This document shows positions 18,747 through 30,670 of a DNA stretch of 64,000 bases, piece after piece; positions within the stretch are counted from its first letter, which is position 1, and each line of letters begins with the position of its first letter. The notes under the pieces are model-generated. The model had not been told where the DNA came from. It ran no database searches and saw nothing but the letters and a program-made list of their open reading frames with translations. The position numbers and the translations under genes were made by a program. Location: NCBI GenBank assembly GCA_002747395.1, contig PDPE01000039.1:1-64000 (forward strand). The letters run 5' to 3'. This DNA is from Pseudomonadota bacterium. GTDB taxonomy: Bacteria > Pseudomonadota > Gammaproteobacteria > Pseudomonadales > Oleiphilaceae.

Positions 18747-18849
18747 CGATCTAACTTGTGGCCCGATTTAATCCCTTATTCCGGCAATCGACAGTGATTT
18801 GCGATGATTCGATGCCTTTCTTGAACAGCCTTTTTTCCTCGAACGGCCT

Positions 18850-21486
18850 TTACTTTTTCTTTTTTCCCTGCCGGGTAACCCAGGCACCATTTTCATAATG
18901 GGCTGACCAGCCGGTCGCCTTGCCTTCCACTTCAGTCATCAAATACTGCTCCTGATTTTTTCGACTAAATCGAATTACCGCCGGATTACCCATATCATCC
19001 TGCTGAGGGCCAGTAAAAAGAAAACTGTACTTTGGGTCTATTTGATGCCTGTGAGGCAATAATTCATTGAGCAGGGGAGCTCTTGTTTCCCTGTTTTTGG
19101 GAAACTTGCTCGCCGCAAGAAACATACCGCTTGCGCCATCACGCAATACATAATGGTCGTCCACCTTTTCACAGATTAATTCTGGCATATCAACCGGGTC
19201 CATCTTTGGTGGCGCTGGCTGACCGTTTTTCAACAGCTTTCGCGTATTCGAACAGTTTTCACTGGTACAGCCAAAATATTTGCCGAATCTGCCTGTTTTC
19301 AGCTGCATTTCCGAGCCACACTTGTCACATTCCAAAACAGGGCCATCGTAGCCCTTTATCTTGAATGTGCCCGACTCGATTTCATATCCAGGACAATCCG
19401 GATTATTACCACATATATGAATTTTTCTCTGCTCATCGATGAGGTAGCTGTCCATTGCGGTTTCACAGATTTGGCAGCGATGCTTGGTCAGCAAAAGCCT
19501 TGATTCACCCTCATCATCTTCATCTGCTCGCACTACATCATCGCCAGAAACAAGATTTTTGGTGCTTTTGCATCTCTCTTTGGGCGGCAAGGCATAACCG
19601 GAACATCCCAGAAATACACCGGTACTGGCGGTTCTGATCTGCATTGGCCTGCCACAGGCTTCGCAAGGGATCGATGTCTCTACGGGCAAATTGGCTCGCA
19701 TGCCGTCACTGGCAGATTCGGCTTTTGTCAGCTTACCTGTAAAGTCCTGATAAAATTCATTCAGCAGACCTTTCCAATTCTTTTTTCCACAGGCCACGTC
19801 ATCCAGCAATTCTTCCATTCTTGCTGTAAAACTGTAATCCATCAGATCATCAAAAGACTCAACCAGCCTGTCCGTGACGATGTCGCCCATTTTTTCAGCA
19901 TAGAACCGGCGATTTTCCAACCGGACATAACCCCTATCCTGAATTGTGGATATGATTGAAGCATAGGTAGACGGCCTTCCTATCCCCTTTTTCTCCAACT
20001 CTTTAACCAGTGCTGCCTCGGAAAAGCGTGGTGATGGCTTGGTAAAGTGCTGTTTGGGTTCGAGTTGCCTGAGTGTCAGCACATCGCCGCTTTTTACATC
20101 AGGCAATACGAGATCATCGTCTTTTTTCATAAATGATGGCAGTGCGCCAAGATAGCCATCAAATACCATAACCCGGCCACGGGTTTTCAGTTCATAGTCC
20201 CCGGCGGTAATACCCAGAGTCGTGCTGGTGAATTTTGCATCCGCCATCTGACAGGCAATAAATTGCGCACGAATCAATTCGTACAACCTCTCCGCGTCCT
20301 TTTCAAGCCCCTTGATATTGGCAGATGAAATTGACACATCAGAAGGGCGAATCGCTTCATGTGCCTCCTGGGCACCCTCCTTGCTGGAATAAACCCTGGG
20401 CTGTTCGGGCAAATACTCCTGCCCAAAAGTATCATCAACAAATGTGCGAGCAGCGGCAATGGCATCTGCGCTCAGATTTGTCGAGTCGGTTCGCATGTAA
20501 GTGATATAGCCTGCTTCATACAGTCGTTGTGCCAGCATCATGGTTTTCTTGACACTAAAGCCAAGTCGCGTACTCGCCGCTTGCTGCAAGGTTGAGGTAA
20601 TATAAGGAGCGGAGGGGCGAGAACTGGTAGGCTTGTCCTCTCGCCGGGTCACACAAAATTTTTCGTTTTTCAGGGCAACAAGGTGTCCGTCAGTATCCTG
20701 CTTGCTCAGGGGGCGAAACGGTTTACTGGCGTGCTTGACAACTTGCAGTTTCAGGTTGCTATTATCCCCGGTTTCGGTTTGTGCGAACACCTCCCAGTAT
20801 TCTTCGGGTACGAAAGCTCTTATTTCACGTTCTCTTTCTACAATTAACCTGACTGCTACTGACTGCACTCGACCGGCAGAAAGCCCCCTGGCAATTTTGC
20901 TCCAAAGCAGAGGGGAAAGCATATAGCCTACCACTCGATCCAGAAACCGTCTGGCTTGTTGTGCATCAACCCGATTGTAATCGAGGTCTGCCGGGTTCTC
21001 GAAAGCCTGGGTGATAGCTTTTTTGGTTATTTCATTGAATACAACTCTTTTATAACGTCCGTCATTTCCACCAATTGACTGCTGAAGATGCCACGCTATC
21101 GCTTCCCCTTCTCTGTCCAAATCCGTTGCCAGATAAATATGATCTGACTTTTCCGCCAGTTTTTTCAGTTCTGCAACAACCTTTTCCTTGCCCGGCAATA
21201 TCTGGTAGTTAGCCGCCCAATCCCTGTCAGGGTCGATGCCCATGCGATTGATCAGCTGTTCTCGCGACTTCTTTTGTCGGTATTTTTCTTTTTCGTCGGG
21301 CGTCATTTTCCTGGTCAAGGCGGCCTGTTTTGCCCTCTCTTTTGGAGTCGACGATGCTTTTGAACCAGCAGTTGGCAAGTCTCTTATATGGCCAATACTT
21401 GACTTGACCACATATTCGGTTCCCAAATACTTGTTAATCGTTTTCGCTTTCGCTGGAGACTCGACGATTACCAGTGACTTTCCCAT
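18850..21486 (-). CDS. topA: DNA topoisomerase I
   Basis: Relaxes negative supercoils by single-strand cleavage. The 878-residue protein starts with a TOPRIM domain ([17 protein letters not shown]; acidic DLDREGEA near residue 120) and has the active-site tyrosine in [13 protein letters not shown] at about residue 320. The C-terminal part has three four-cysteine zinc ribbons (CEACGRP..., CQICETA..., CDKCGSE...) followed by two cysteine-free ribbon repeats and a lysine tail, as in E. coli TopA (865 residues). The 220-bp upstream gap to the fadA terminator contains its promoter, which I could not place. Confidence 0.97.
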   Translation of the reverse strand: MGKSLVIVESPAKAKTINKYLGTEYVVKSSIGHIRDLPTAGSKASSTPKERAKQAALTRKMTPDEKEKYRQKKSREQLINRMGIDPDRDWAANYQILPGKEKVVAELKKLAEKSDHIYLATDLDREGEAIAWHLQQSIGGNDGRYKRVVFNEITKKAITQAFENPADLDYNRVDAQQARRFLDRVVGYMLSPLLWSKIARGLSAGRVQSVAVRLIVEREREIRAFVPEEYWEVFAQTETGDNSNLKLQVVKHASKPFRPLSKQDTDGHLVALKNEKFCVTRREDKPTSSRPSAPYITSTLQQAASTRLGFSVKKTMMLAQRLYEAGYITYMRTDSTNLSADAIAAARTFVDDTFGQEYLPEQPRVYSSKEGAQEAHEAIRPSDVSISSANIKGLEKDAERLYELIRAQFIACQMADAKFTSTTLGITAGDYELKTRGRVMVFDGYLGALPSFMKKDDDLVLPDVKSGDVLTLRQLEPKQHFTKPSPRFSEAALVKELEKKGIGRPSTYASIISTIQDRGYVRLENRRFYAEKMGDIVTDRLVESFDDLMDYSFTARMEELLDDVACGKKNWKGLLNEFYQDFTGKLTKAESASDGMRANLPVETSIPCEACGRPMQIRTASTGVFLGCSGYALPPKERCKSTKNLVSGDDVVRADEDDEGESRLLLTKHRCQICETAMDSYLIDEQRKIHICGNNPDCPGYEIESGTFKIKGYDGPVLECDKCGSEMQLKTGRFGKYFGCTSENCSNTRKLLKNGQPAPPKMDPVDMPELICEKVDDHYVLRDGASGMFLAASKFPKNRETRAPLLNELLPHRHQIDPKYSFLFTGPQQDDMGNPAVIRFSRKNQEQYLMTEVEGKATGWSAHYENGAWVTRQGKKKK

Positions 21487-21661
21487 ATTAAGATTACTTC
21501 CGGTTTAGTGTTCTCGGGGATTTGTTGTTCAAGCAGGAAGAAGAGCCACATTTAACAGACAAAGAGCTACCTGTTAACAATGGCAAGTCAGCCCGGACTC
21601 ACTCAAAACAAGCCCGGGAGGCTTTCAGAGGCAGTCCGACCAATTCAGACCAAACAGTCTA

Positions 21662-21689
21662 AAAAAACGCAGCCGAAGCTGCGTTTTTT
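21662..21689 (-). terminator. bidirectional terminator after fadA
   Basis: A perfect 12-bp stem (AAAAAACGCAGC/GCTGCGTTTTTT) with a CGAA tetraloop, 17 nt past the fadA stop. It has a T tract on either strand. Confidence 0.9.
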
Positions 21690-21706
21690 CCAGTCACACC
21701 CTGATA

Positions 21707-22900
<1,194 letters not shown>

Positions 22901-22916
22901 TTATCTGTATCAGCAA

Positions 22917-25064
22917 TTAGCCGAAATACTTCTTGCCCGCTTTTGCCATCTCTTTCATGCCTTCTGTAGGCTGATAAAGAGGGCCCAGGTCTGCGTATTT
23001 TTCTGCCATCTTGCAGAATTCGTCGAGACCGATAGAATCGACGTAACGCAATGCACCACCGCGGAATGGAGGGAAACCAATACCAAAAATCAAGCCCATA
23101 TCGGCTTCTGCCGGAGTCTCAACAATCTTGTCTTCCAGACAACGAACAGTTTCAATACATAAAGGAATCATCATTCGTTCAATGATTTCTTCATCGGTAA
23201 ACTCTTTGGTACCGTTGACAGCGGGCTTCAACAGGTCGTAAACAGAATCGTCCTTGACTTTCTTCTGCTTGCCCTTCTTGTCCAGCTCGTAAAGATAGAA
23301 GCCTTTGTCTGTTTTCTGGCCGTAACGATCTGCCTTGAACATCACATCAATTGCGGTCGTTCCTTCATTCTTCATTCGATCCGGGAAGCCTTCTGCCATG
23401 ACTTCACCTGCGTGTATGGCAGTATCCATACCAACCACGTCAAGCAAGTAGGCAGGACCCATAGGCCAGCCAAATTTTTCCATGATTTTATCGACGCGCT
23501 GGAAATCTGCTCCGTCGCGAACCAGACCAATAAAACCACCGAAATAGGGGAACAGGATTCTGTTAACCAAAAATCCCGGGCAGTCATTGACTACGATAGG
23601 CGTCTTACCCATTGCCTTGGCATAGGAGACAGTCGTCGCAATTGCCTTTTCGCTGGACTTCTCACCGCGGATTACTTCCACCAGGGGCATCATATGCACA
23701 GGATTGAAGAAGTGCATACCACAGAAGTTTTCCGGTCTTTTCAGGTTTTTGGCGAGGAGATCGACAGAGATGGTAGAAGTATTCGTGGTCAGGATGGTGT
23801 CTTCACGCACCTGATCTTCCACTTCACACAACACAATGTCTTTCACTTTGGGGTTTTCAACAACCGCTTCTACAACCAGGTCAACATTTTTGAAGTCACC
23901 ATAGGACAGCGTTGGCGTAATGTTGTTCAGAACAGTCGCCATTTTATCTGCTGTCATTTTCTTGCGATCAACACGCTTGACCAGCAGTTTTCTGGCTTCG
24001 TTCAAGCCAAGCTCAATACCTTCAGGTGCAATGTCCTTCATAATGATGGGCGTACCCTTGAGCGCGGACTGATAAGCGACACCGCCGCCCATGATGCCTG
24101 CTCCCAATACAGCTGCCTGTTTGACTTCTGCCGCAACAGGTTCAAGCGCCTTGGCTGCTTTCTTCAAAGCCTGATCATTCAGGAACAGACCTATCAAAGA
24201 CTGAGACGCCGAGGTCTTCGCCATCTTGGCAAAACCCTTCGCTTCGACTTCAATGGCCTTGTCGCGAGACATGCCTGCATGCTTTTGCATGACCTTGATT
24301 GCCGCAACCGGTGAAGGATAGTTAGGGCCAGCCTGACCTGCTACAAAGCCTTTGGCTGTTTCGAAAACCATCATGCTTTCCATCGGGTTCAGCTTGAGCT
24401 TGCCGGTTTTCTCTTCACGTCTGGCCTTGTAATCAACCTTGCCGTCATTGCACTCTTTCACCAGTGCAATCGCTGCATCTACCAGCTTGTCAGGATCGAC
24501 AACCGCATCCACTGCACCATATTTCAATGCTTCTTCGGGCTTGTACTCCTTGCCCATGCAAATCCACTCGATAGCATTATCGGCACCGATCAGACGAGGC
24601 AAACGTACTGTTCCACCAAATCCGGGGAAAATACCCAGCTTGACTTCCGGCACGCCAATCTTTGCCGCAGTTGACATGACTCGATAGTCAGTTGACAGAC
24701 ACATCTCACAACCGCCACCGAGTGCGATGCCGTTGATTGCTGTTACCGAGGGGAAAGGAAGATCTTCAATATCGCTGAAAATCCTGTTCGCTTCCAGGTT
24801 GGTCGCAACGAGCTCTTCTTCAGGACCAGAAAACAACTCAGTGAATTCGGTAATATCCGCTCCTACGATGAAGCAGTCCTTGGTGCTGGTTACAACCAGT
24901 CCGTCAAGCCCTTTTGCGGATTTTAAAGCGTCAGTAGCGGCGCGTAATTCTTCAATAGTCAATCTGTTAAACTTGTTAACAGATTCGCCTTCCAAATCGA
25001 AGTTTAGCTGAGCAATTCCGCCTTCGATTTCTTTGACCGTGATGGCTTTACCTTCGTAAATCAT
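22917..25064 (-). CDS. fadB: fatty oxidation complex alpha subunit
   Basis: Bifunctional enoyl-CoA hydratase and 3-hydroxyacyl-CoA dehydrogenase, with isomerase and epimerase side activities. The 715-residue protein has an N-terminal crotonase domain (oxyanion-hole [11 protein letters not shown] near residue 115 and the [19 protein letters not shown] segment), the NAD-binding [14 protein letters not shown] at about 313 and the dehydrogenase catalytic [13 protein letters not shown]. The fadBA order and topA downstream resemble Pseudomonas as I recall it. The minus-strand promoter region beyond 25064 contains a TTGACA but I cannot pair it with a -10. Confidence 0.97.
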   Translation of the reverse strand: MIYEGKAITVKEIEGGIAQLNFDLEGESVNKFNRLTIEELRAATDALKSAKGLDGLVVTSTKDCFIVGADITEFTELFSGPEEELVATNLEANRIFSDIEDLPFPSVTAINGIALGGGCEMCLSTDYRVMSTAAKIGVPEVKLGIFPGFGGTVRLPRLIGADNAIEWICMGKEYKPEEALKYGAVDAVVDPDKLVDAAIALVKECNDGKVDYKARREEKTGKLKLNPMESMMVFETAKGFVAGQAGPNYPSPVAAIKVMQKHAGMSRDKAIEVEAKGFAKMAKTSASQSLIGLFLNDQALKKAAKALEPVAAEVKQAAVLGAGIMGGGVAYQSALKGTPIIMKDIAPEGIELGLNEARKLLVKRVDRKKMTADKMATVLNNITPTLSYGDFKNVDLVVEAVVENPKVKDIVLCEVEDQVREDTILTTNTSTISVDLLAKNLKRPENFCGMHFFNPVHMMPLVEVIRGEKSSEKAIATTVSYAKAMGKTPIVVNDCPGFLVNRILFPYFGGFIGLVRDGADFQRVDKIMEKFGWPMGPAYLLDVVGMDTAIHAGEVMAEGFPDRMKNEGTTAIDVMFKADRYGQKTDKGFYLYELDKKGKQKKVKDDSVYDLLKPAVNGTKEFTDEEIIERMMIPLCIETVRCLEDKIVETPAEADMGLIFGIGFPPFRGGALRYVDSIGLDEFCKMAEKYADLGPLYQPTEGMKEMAKAGKKYFG

Positions 25065-25620
25065 CCAGTGTTCTCCAAGCGTTATTCGAATACCAGGTCT
25101 TCCCCGGCATTTAGTTTGAGTAAACCGATAACAGAAACGGAGCGATTAAAATTCATACGCTCGTTTGAATCGGGTGTGCAAACCATGTTAAAAAAACGGA
25201 CATTTGTCAATTGTTTATCTTGCCAGAGCAAGGTCACTATTTCCATGAACGCCATTTCAACCCTGGTTTCTTACTTCATATTTCTTTAAATTACAGCTAG
25301 TTACGTTACTCCTTGTGAGTGATTTGGGGGTTATTTTATTTTGTAGCAATTCTGATCGGAACACGCTTAAATACCAACAACAACCAGGCATTATAGAGCA
25401 CAACGCTGATTTGTATATATCACAAGTTGCTACTACAATGACAAACTGCTACCACAACGATGATATAACGACAAGTTACTACTGCACTCTTGGAAACAAA
25501 ACTGAAAACATAATTAAAATCAAGGTAAAAACAAGGCAACGTCAGCCACTCGATACTGTATCGGGTTCTTCACACGTTGAGCAAACAAACCTTGTCGAAC
25601 CAATAAAATGGAGATTCCAA
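25065..25620. other. AT-rich fadB / exported-protein divergent spacer
   Basis: A 556-bp divergent stretch with no convincing gene, although one frame on the plus strand stays open from 25315. It contains three imperfect repeats of an ACAAGTTGCTACTACAA-type sequence (25422-25488) and a perfect palindrome CGATAC-T-GTATCG at 25551-25563. GTTTG...CAAAC at 25163-25183 recalls fatty-acid regulator half-sites, but its 11-bp spacing does not fit the PsrA type I know. Confidence 0.5.
25422..25488 (+). repeat. three imperfect ~20-bp direct repeats
   Basis: Copies begin at 25422, 25441 and 25471 and share the pattern ACAA-(G/A)-(T/C)-T-(G/A)-CTAC-(T/C)-(A/G)-CA. They lie 130-200 bp before the exported-protein gene at 25621. 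Confidence 0.55.
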
Positions 25621-26460
25621 ATGGGACGCATACGTCTCTTTTCATCAGCATCAGGATGTTCAGTGTTAAAAATGATTGTAACCCTATCATGGTTTTTATC
25701 AAGCATCTCCAGTCATGCCAGCGAAACACTTGTTAGCAATTTGCATCAAATCGTGATTAACAACTACAGTTCCGTCAATGCTTTTTATAATCTCGGTGTC
25801 AATATCGGCGACAGGGAACTGGAAGGGGAAATTGAAAACGCGCTTGCCTCATCCGAAAAGGCGCTGGCAAATATCAAGTCTGAAACAGCGGAACAGGATT
25901 ACCGTGCAGAAATTGACAAATTTGAGCAAGAATATACCGCTTTTCGGGATCTGCTCGCCACCAATGTCCAGTACATGACGAAGCGCGGATACCCTGATCT
26001 GCGTTTATCGGATGACCTGACTCGCCTGAATACCGAGTTTGCCAAGCACGTTTCCTCGTTCAAGGAGAAAGTGTTGGCAACCTCTGATGCCACCATCAAC
26101 AAAGAAGCAGAGACATGTCGCACGGTTACACAGATTCTCGCTCAACTGGTTACCAAATACTCGGCCAGAAGCACATCCAATGTAAGCCAGGTTTTCCAGG
26201 GGGAAGAGACGGGTCAGCTCGTTGAGAATACAATTAAAATTGTTGACGACAAACTGGCAGAACTGAGAAACAGCGCGAACATCGGCCCGGAAGGCCAAAA
26301 ACTCCTGAAGTCTACTGCTACGAAATGGAAGTTTATCCGGGGATCATTCTTGAACTATAACGAAAACAATGTCAATTATGTCGTCAATCTTTACGCGAAA
26401 AAAATGATCGCCGCAATGACTGAGGTGGAATCGCTCATTCTGGATCAGCGCTCCGAATAG
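25621..26460 (+). CDS. exported helical protein, unknown
   Basis: Not recognised. I start at the ATG at 25621, with GGAG 8 nt upstream, because it gives a clear signal peptide (basic start, hydrophobic core at about residues 17-28, cleavage after SHA near residue 32). The open frame starts earlier at a GTG (25315) but those 102 residues have no plausible role. The mature 245 residues have no transmembrane segment and look almost wholly helical, with many charged heptad-like stretches (EIENALASSEKALANIK). This recalls a periplasmic four-helix bundle, like the sensory domain of chemoreceptors but without cytoplasmic signalling parts. Its 3' end overlaps the convergent gene by 16 nt. A gene pair of similar size sits near fadAB in Pseudomonas as I recall, unproven here. 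Confidence 0.75.
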   Translation: MGRIRLFSSASGCSVLKMIVTLSWFLSSISSHASETLVSNLHQIVINNYSSVNAFYNLGVNIGDRELEGEIENALASSEKALANIKSETAEQDYRAEIDKFEQEYTAFRDLLATNVQYMTKRGYPDLRLSDDLTRLNTEFAKHVSSFKEKVLATSDATINKEAETCRTVTQILAQLVTKYSARSTSNVSQVFQGEETGQLVENTIKIVDDKLAELRNSANIGPEGQKLLKSTATKWKFIRGSFLNYNENNVNYVVNLYAKKMIAAMTEVESLILDQRSE

Positions 26461-27023
26461 CCTTTGTTGTGTCCTGGTGCTTTTGGCGCTTTTTCCTTGA
26501 GTTGACAAGGCGGCGTGCATGACCCCGCTGCCTCTCCCCCTCTGTTGACAATCAGCGCCCTCCAGTTGGACACGACTTTATCTGCAAACCCGTCCAGCAC
26601 GTCCTTGCCCGCTCTTTCCTGCCAGTAGAATGTGAAAGTGGAACAGGATAGAGTGAGCTTGTCGATATAACCCGCATATTCACACAATTGGTGAATGAGA
26701 CGCGATATCTCATCATTCTCCACACCGATGGATAACGCAACCTTCCAGCCATCAGGACACGATTTATCGGACAATAACTTTATTTCGAAAGGCCGGGATT
26801 TGGCCAAACCGAGCTTTTCGGCCGTAATAGAGTAACCAATATATTGCCCCCGGTGGGTCGAATTGAGGTCTTTATCTGTATCGTAGACAAACTTCACACC
26901 AAAACCTTTCCGGATAGCATGGTTTCTCAGTTGCATTTTTTTGCGTTCAGCCGGTGAAGGCATAATCCAGAAAACAGACCCCATTACCGCTAACACTATT
27001 GCCGTGGCTACCAAAAACGACAC
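26445..27023 (-). CDS. membrane-anchored protein, unknown
   Basis: Not recognised. The GTG at 27023 is the likely start, with an excellent AAAGGAG six nt upstream; the frame stays open to 27122 without such a site. The 192-residue protein has one N-terminal transmembrane helix (residues 1-19, ending IMP), then a basic segment and a soluble domain of about 150 residues with mixed alpha/beta character. The last 30 residues are Pro/Lys-rich with two Cys. It is probably anchored in the inner membrane with the bulk in the cytoplasm, by the positive-inside rule (ERKKMQLRNHAIRK after the helix). It is divergent from the usp gene. Confidence 0.7.
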   Translation of the reverse strand: MSFLVATAIVLAVMGSVFWIMPSPAERKKMQLRNHAIRKGFGVKFVYDTDKDLNSTHRGQYIGYSITAEKLGLAKSRPFEIKLLSDKSCPDGWKVALSIGVENDEISRLIHQLCEYAGYIDKLTLSCSTFTFYWQERAGKDVLDGFADKVVSNWRALIVNRGGEAAGSCTPPCQLKEKAPKAPGHNKGYSER

Positions 27024-27186
27024 ATCATCTCCTTTGCAAATGCTGACAACCCGAATACTCTGACAGAAAACAATGCCAAACCGGCCAGTCACGAACACCT
27101 GATCGAACCCGGCACAAGGCACGGAAAATATGATACGCTATTATCAGAGCAGGAGTAATGGTTAAATTTTCCGGTAAAGGTAAGTA

Positions 27187-27633
27187 ATGATGGCAAACTA
27201 TCGAAATATTCTGGCGGCAGTTGATCTGGACGACGAAAGCAACGTGGTCATCTACAAGGCAACAGAGCTTGGCGAGCTCTATTCGGCTCCGGTAAGTATA
27301 GTGCACGTAATCGAGCCGGTCGGATATGCCTATGGCGGTGACATTCCGCTAGACCTTACAGAAGTGCAGGAACAGCTTCATCAACATGCCAGGCAGCGGT
27401 TAGAGGTTATCGGAAAGCAGTTTGACATTTCAGAGGACAGGATTCACGTCATTATCGGGCGCCCTGACACGGAAATCCACCGACTTGCCGAAGACAACAG
27501 GTTTGATCTGGTTGTGCTGGGAAGTCACGGACGCCACGGACTCCAACTATTGGCAGGGTCAACTTCAAGTGGTGTACTGCACGGAGCCTCCTGCGACATC
27601 CTGGCGGTCAGGCTGCACAAAAAGCAGGACTAG
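27187..27633 (+). CDS. universal stress protein, UspA family
   Basis: A 148-residue single-domain Usp protein. It starts ILAAVDLDDES as typical of the family and carries the nucleotide-binding loop GSHGRHG...GST near residues 112-126, so it probably binds ATP. AAAGGTAAG precedes two adjacent ATG codons (27187 and 27190); either could be used. It ends 12 bp from the convergent uup stop. Confidence 0.9.
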   Translation: MMANYRNILAAVDLDDESNVVIYKATELGELYSAPVSIVHVIEPVGYAYGGDIPLDLTEVQEQLHQHARQRLEVIGKQFDISEDRIHVIIGRPDTEIHRLAEDNRFDLVVLGSHGRHGLQLLAGSTSSGVLHGASCDILAVRLHKKQD

Positions 27634-27645
27634 TGTCACCTTGTC

Positions 27646-29571
27646 TTACTCGGACAGCGCCTCCAGTTCAACCCAGCGATCCAGCAGGCCTTCCATCTCG
27701 GACTCTGTCTCTGCAAGCCGGGAAAGCGTATCCGAAACCTCGTCATGCTCTTTCTGATAGAAGGAGGGGTCTGCCACTATCGCTTCCAAATCAGCCTTTC
27801 TTTTTTCAATGGCTTCGATTTTTTCTGGCAAAGATGCCAGTTCTGTCTTCAGTTTGTAGCTCAGCTTGCTTGCTCGTTTCGGTCGGGGCCGGGCGGCAGG
27901 CGAAGCCGCTTCTGTCGCGGGTTCCGCGGAACCTTCAGCATTCGTTTTGCCTGCCTTGCCAACGTCCTGTTCCGAAGGAAACCCCCTCCCCTGCCTGACC
28001 CAGTCGGTGTAGCCCCCGATATACTCTCGAACCTTGCCTTCTCCCTCAAAGGCAATGGTGCTGGTTACCACACTATCCAGAAAGTACCGATCATGGCTGG
28101 TGATGATTATGGTGCCGTCATAGGAAGTGAGTGCGTCTTCAAGCAATTCCAGCGTTTCCACATCAAGATCATTGGTAGGCTCATCCAAAACCAGTACATT
28201 TGACGGCTTGCTAAACAATTTCGCCAGTAGCAATCGATTTTTTTCACCTCCCGAGAGGGCTGAAACGGGGGTTCTGGCTCTTTCCGAGGTAAAAAGAAAT
28301 TCGTTCAGGTACCCCATAACGTGTTTGGACTTGCCATTGATTTCGATAAATTCACGCCCTTCAGACACGTTATCTGCGACCGATAACTCGCCATTGAGCG
28401 CTTCACGACTTTGATCAAAATAGGCAACTTCAAGGTTTGTCCCCTGTTTTATCCTTCCTTTAACCGGCTTGAGTGAACCCAACAGCAGTTTTATCAGGGT
28501 GGACTTTCCGCAGCCATTTTCGCCTATCAATCCGATTCGATCCTTTCGCATGATCATCGTGCTGAAATCCCTGATCACCATCGCATTTTCATCATAGCCA
28601 AACGAAATGGCCCGGGCTTCCACGACTATCTTGCCAGACGTTCGAGCCTGCTCAAGATTCAGATTGACATTACCGACACGGTCAATTCGCCGGCTTCGTT
28701 CTACCCGCAACTGTTTCAGCGCTCGCACTCGCCCTTCGTTTCTGGTGCGTCTGGCCTTTATTCCCTTGCGAATCCACTTCTCCTCGTCTGACAGTTTTTT
28801 ATCAAACAGGGCATTCCTGCGAGCTTCTTCCTCCAACCACTTTTCCTTGTTGATCAGGTAATCGTCATAGGTACCATTCCATTCTGTGAGGGACCCCCGA
28901 TCCAGTTCGATAATCTTGCTGGAAAGAGCTCGTATAAATGACCGATCATGGCTCACAAACAATATCGCGCCACGAAAGGTTTTCAGCCGGGCTTCGAGCC
29001 ACTTTATGGCGGGAATATCGAGATGGTTGGTCGGTTCATCGAGTATCAGCAAATCCGGGTTTGCCACCAGGGCCCTGGCCAGCAGCACCCTGCGCTTCCA
29101 GCCACCTGAAAGGTCTGCCATACGAGCATCTTTTGGCAAGGAAAGCTTCTCGATGATGGTGTCAACCTGGTTGTTCAGCGACCAGCCGTCCACAGCCTCG
29201 ATTTGATGCTGGATTTTCGCTAACCGGTCAATTGTCCGGTCGGTCATCTCCTGCTGGGAAAGATGATGGTACTCGGACAACAGTTCACCCACTCCATCCA
29301 GGCCACCGGATACCACATCAAATACATCACTGTCATCTTCAACCGGCAAATCCTGTTGCAGCACCCCTGTCTTGATTCCTGACATGCGCCAGATCCGACC
29401 AGAGTCAGGCTGGATATCATCGCAAACAAGATTCAACAATGAACTTTTACCTTCACCGTTTCGACCCAGCAGGCAAAGTTTTTCACCTTCGTTAATGGTA
29501 AACGAAACATCAGCCAGTAACGGCTTGACACCATAAGCCAGGCAGACTTGATCAAATGATAATATTGGCAT
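27646..29571 (-). CDS. uup: ABC-F ATPase Uup
   Basis: A ribosome-associated ABC-F ATPase without membrane domains. I start at 29571 (MPILSF) rather than the open-frame start 21 codons upstream, because the family starts here and GGA lies 8 nt before. The 641 residues hold two ABC cassettes: Walker A GRNGEGKSS with signature SGGWKRRV and LDEPTNHLD, then Walker A GENGCGKST with SGGEKNRL and LDEPTNDLD. Between them is a basic linker with the ARRTRNEGRV segment. The C-terminal 80 residues form a coiled coil (KTELASLPEKIEAIEKRK) like the Uup DNA-binding domain. Confidence 0.92.
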   Translation of the reverse strand: MPILSFDQVCLAYGVKPLLADVSFTINEGEKLCLLGRNGEGKSSLLNLVCDDIQPDSGRIWRMSGIKTGVLQQDLPVEDDSDVFDVVSGGLDGVGELLSEYHHLSQQEMTDRTIDRLAKIQHQIEAVDGWSLNNQVDTIIEKLSLPKDARMADLSGGWKRRVLLARALVANPDLLILDEPTNHLDIPAIKWLEARLKTFRGAILFVSHDRSFIRALSSKIIELDRGSLTEWNGTYDDYLINKEKWLEEEARRNALFDKKLSDEEKWIRKGIKARRTRNEGRVRALKQLRVERSRRIDRVGNVNLNLEQARTSGKIVVEARAISFGYDENAMVIRDFSTMIMRKDRIGLIGENGCGKSTLIKLLLGSLKPVKGRIKQGTNLEVAYFDQSREALNGELSVADNVSEGREFIEINGKSKHVMGYLNEFLFTSERARTPVSALSGGEKNRLLLAKLFSKPSNVLVLDEPTNDLDVETLELLEDALTSYDGTIIITSHDRYFLDSVVTSTIAFEGEGKVREYIGGYTDWVRQGRGFPSEQDVGKAGKTNAEGSAEPATEAASPAARPRPKRASKLSYKLKTELASLPEKIEAIEKRKADLEAIVADPSFYQKEHDEVSDTLSRLAETESEMEGLLDRWVELEALSE

Positions 29572-29674
29572 TGGTTTTCCAGACAGGTAGCGGAGACAGT
29601 TTTCTGAACTGCTTTTAATAAAACACTCATTCAATTTGCAATGAGCTGTGTAAATACTCCGCTAATTTATCATT

Positions 29675-29710
29675 TATCGCCTTCAGTGCAACTATCGCCT
29701 TCAGTGCAAC
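29675..29710 (+). repeat. perfect 18-bp tandem duplication
   Basis: The sequence TATCGCCTTCAGTGCAAC occurs twice in a row in the 154-bp spacer between cheV and uup. Confidence 0.9.
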
Positions 29711-29725
29711 ATAATAAAAACACTA

Positions 29726-30670
29726 TCACGCACTCCGGTTTTCTTGTGTCAGTGTTTCAATATAGGACTGAACCTTGATCGCCAATTCATCCGGCTGGAA
29801 TTTGGACAAAAAATCATCGCACCCCACTTTTTTAACCATTGCCTTGTTAAAATTGCCACTTAACGAGGTATGCAACATGATATAAAGCGCTTTCAGTTTG
29901 GGATGATTTCTCAACTCGGTCGTTAACCGATACCCATCCATTTCCGGCATCTCTGCATCGGTAATGAGCATCAGCAACTCATCATAAATGTTTACAGAAC
30001 GCTCCGCCCAGTCTTTCAGCAAATTATAGGCCTCAAGACCGTTTGATGCCGTGATGACATCTAGCCCCAGTTTTCCCAGAGTAGCTTTCGCCTGAGCGAT
30101 CGCAACCGGTGAATCATCCACAATCATGACTTTTTTGCCGGAAACCCGATCGATTACACTCTGATCTACAGTCCCTTCGGAGATATCCGTCGTAAAATGT
30201 ACGATTTCAGCCAACACCTTTTCGACATCGATAATTTCAACCAGCTGCTTGTTGTAGTTGGTGATCGCAGTCAAATAGTGTGTTCGACCGGCACCCTTTG
30301 GCGGGGGCTGAATATCTTCCCAGTTCATATTAACAATTCGATCTACCGCACCCACCAGGAATGCCTGAACATTTTGATTGTACTCCGTCACAATAATGGT
30401 TGAACTTTCGTTTGCTTCAATCGGTGGCTGTTTTATTGCCATACTGAGGTTTATTACCGGAATGGTGTTGCCGCGTATGTGTGTCACACCAGCAACTACA
30501 GGGTTCCGGTGAGGCATCAAAGTCAAATTGGGTAACTTCAATACTTCCTGAACTTTAAATACATTGATGGCGAAAACCTGTGGCCCTACCAACTTGAACA
30601 ACAGTAGTTCCAATCTGTTCTCACCGACAAGCTGAGTCCGCTGATCAACGGTATCGAGTATACCGGCCAT
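29726..30670 (-). CDS. cheV: chemotaxis coupling protein CheV
   Basis: Links chemoreceptors to CheA and carries a receiver domain. The 314 residues hold an N-terminal CheW-like domain (about 17-165, with FKVQEVL and the GVTHIRGNTIPVINL segment) and a C-terminal receiver with acidic pair Asp185-Asp186 and phospho-acceptor Asp238 in LITDAEMPEMDGY. The gene stands alone; no other chemotaxis gene is in the window. It lies between uup and tRNA-Gly on the same strand. Confidence 0.93.
   Translation of the reverse strand: MAGILDTVDQRTQLVGENRLELLLFKLVGPQVFAINVFKVQEVLKLPNLTLMPHRNPVVAGVTHIRGNTIPVINLSMAIKQPPIEANESSTIIVTEYNQNVQAFLVGAVDRIVNMNWEDIQPPPKGAGRTHYLTAITNYNKQLVEIIDVEKVLAEIVHFTTDISEGTVDQSVIDRVSGKKVMIVDDSPVAIAQAKATLGKLGLDVITASNGLEAYNLLKDWAERSVNIYDELLMLITDAEMPEMDGYRLTTELRNHPKLKALYIMLHTSLSGNFNKAMVKKVGCDDFLSKFQPDELAIKVQSYIETLTQENRSA

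Noticed and set aside
23412..24314. 300-residue plus-strand ORF inside fadB
   Set aside because: It lies wholly antisense to fadB, whose whole frame matches a known family; the plus-strand product is rich in His/Cys/Arg and has no family features.
25315..25620. 102-codon N-terminal extension of the exported protein at 25621
   Set aside because: The extension would bury a clear signal peptide and has no ribosome binding site, whereas GGAG precedes the ATG at 25621.
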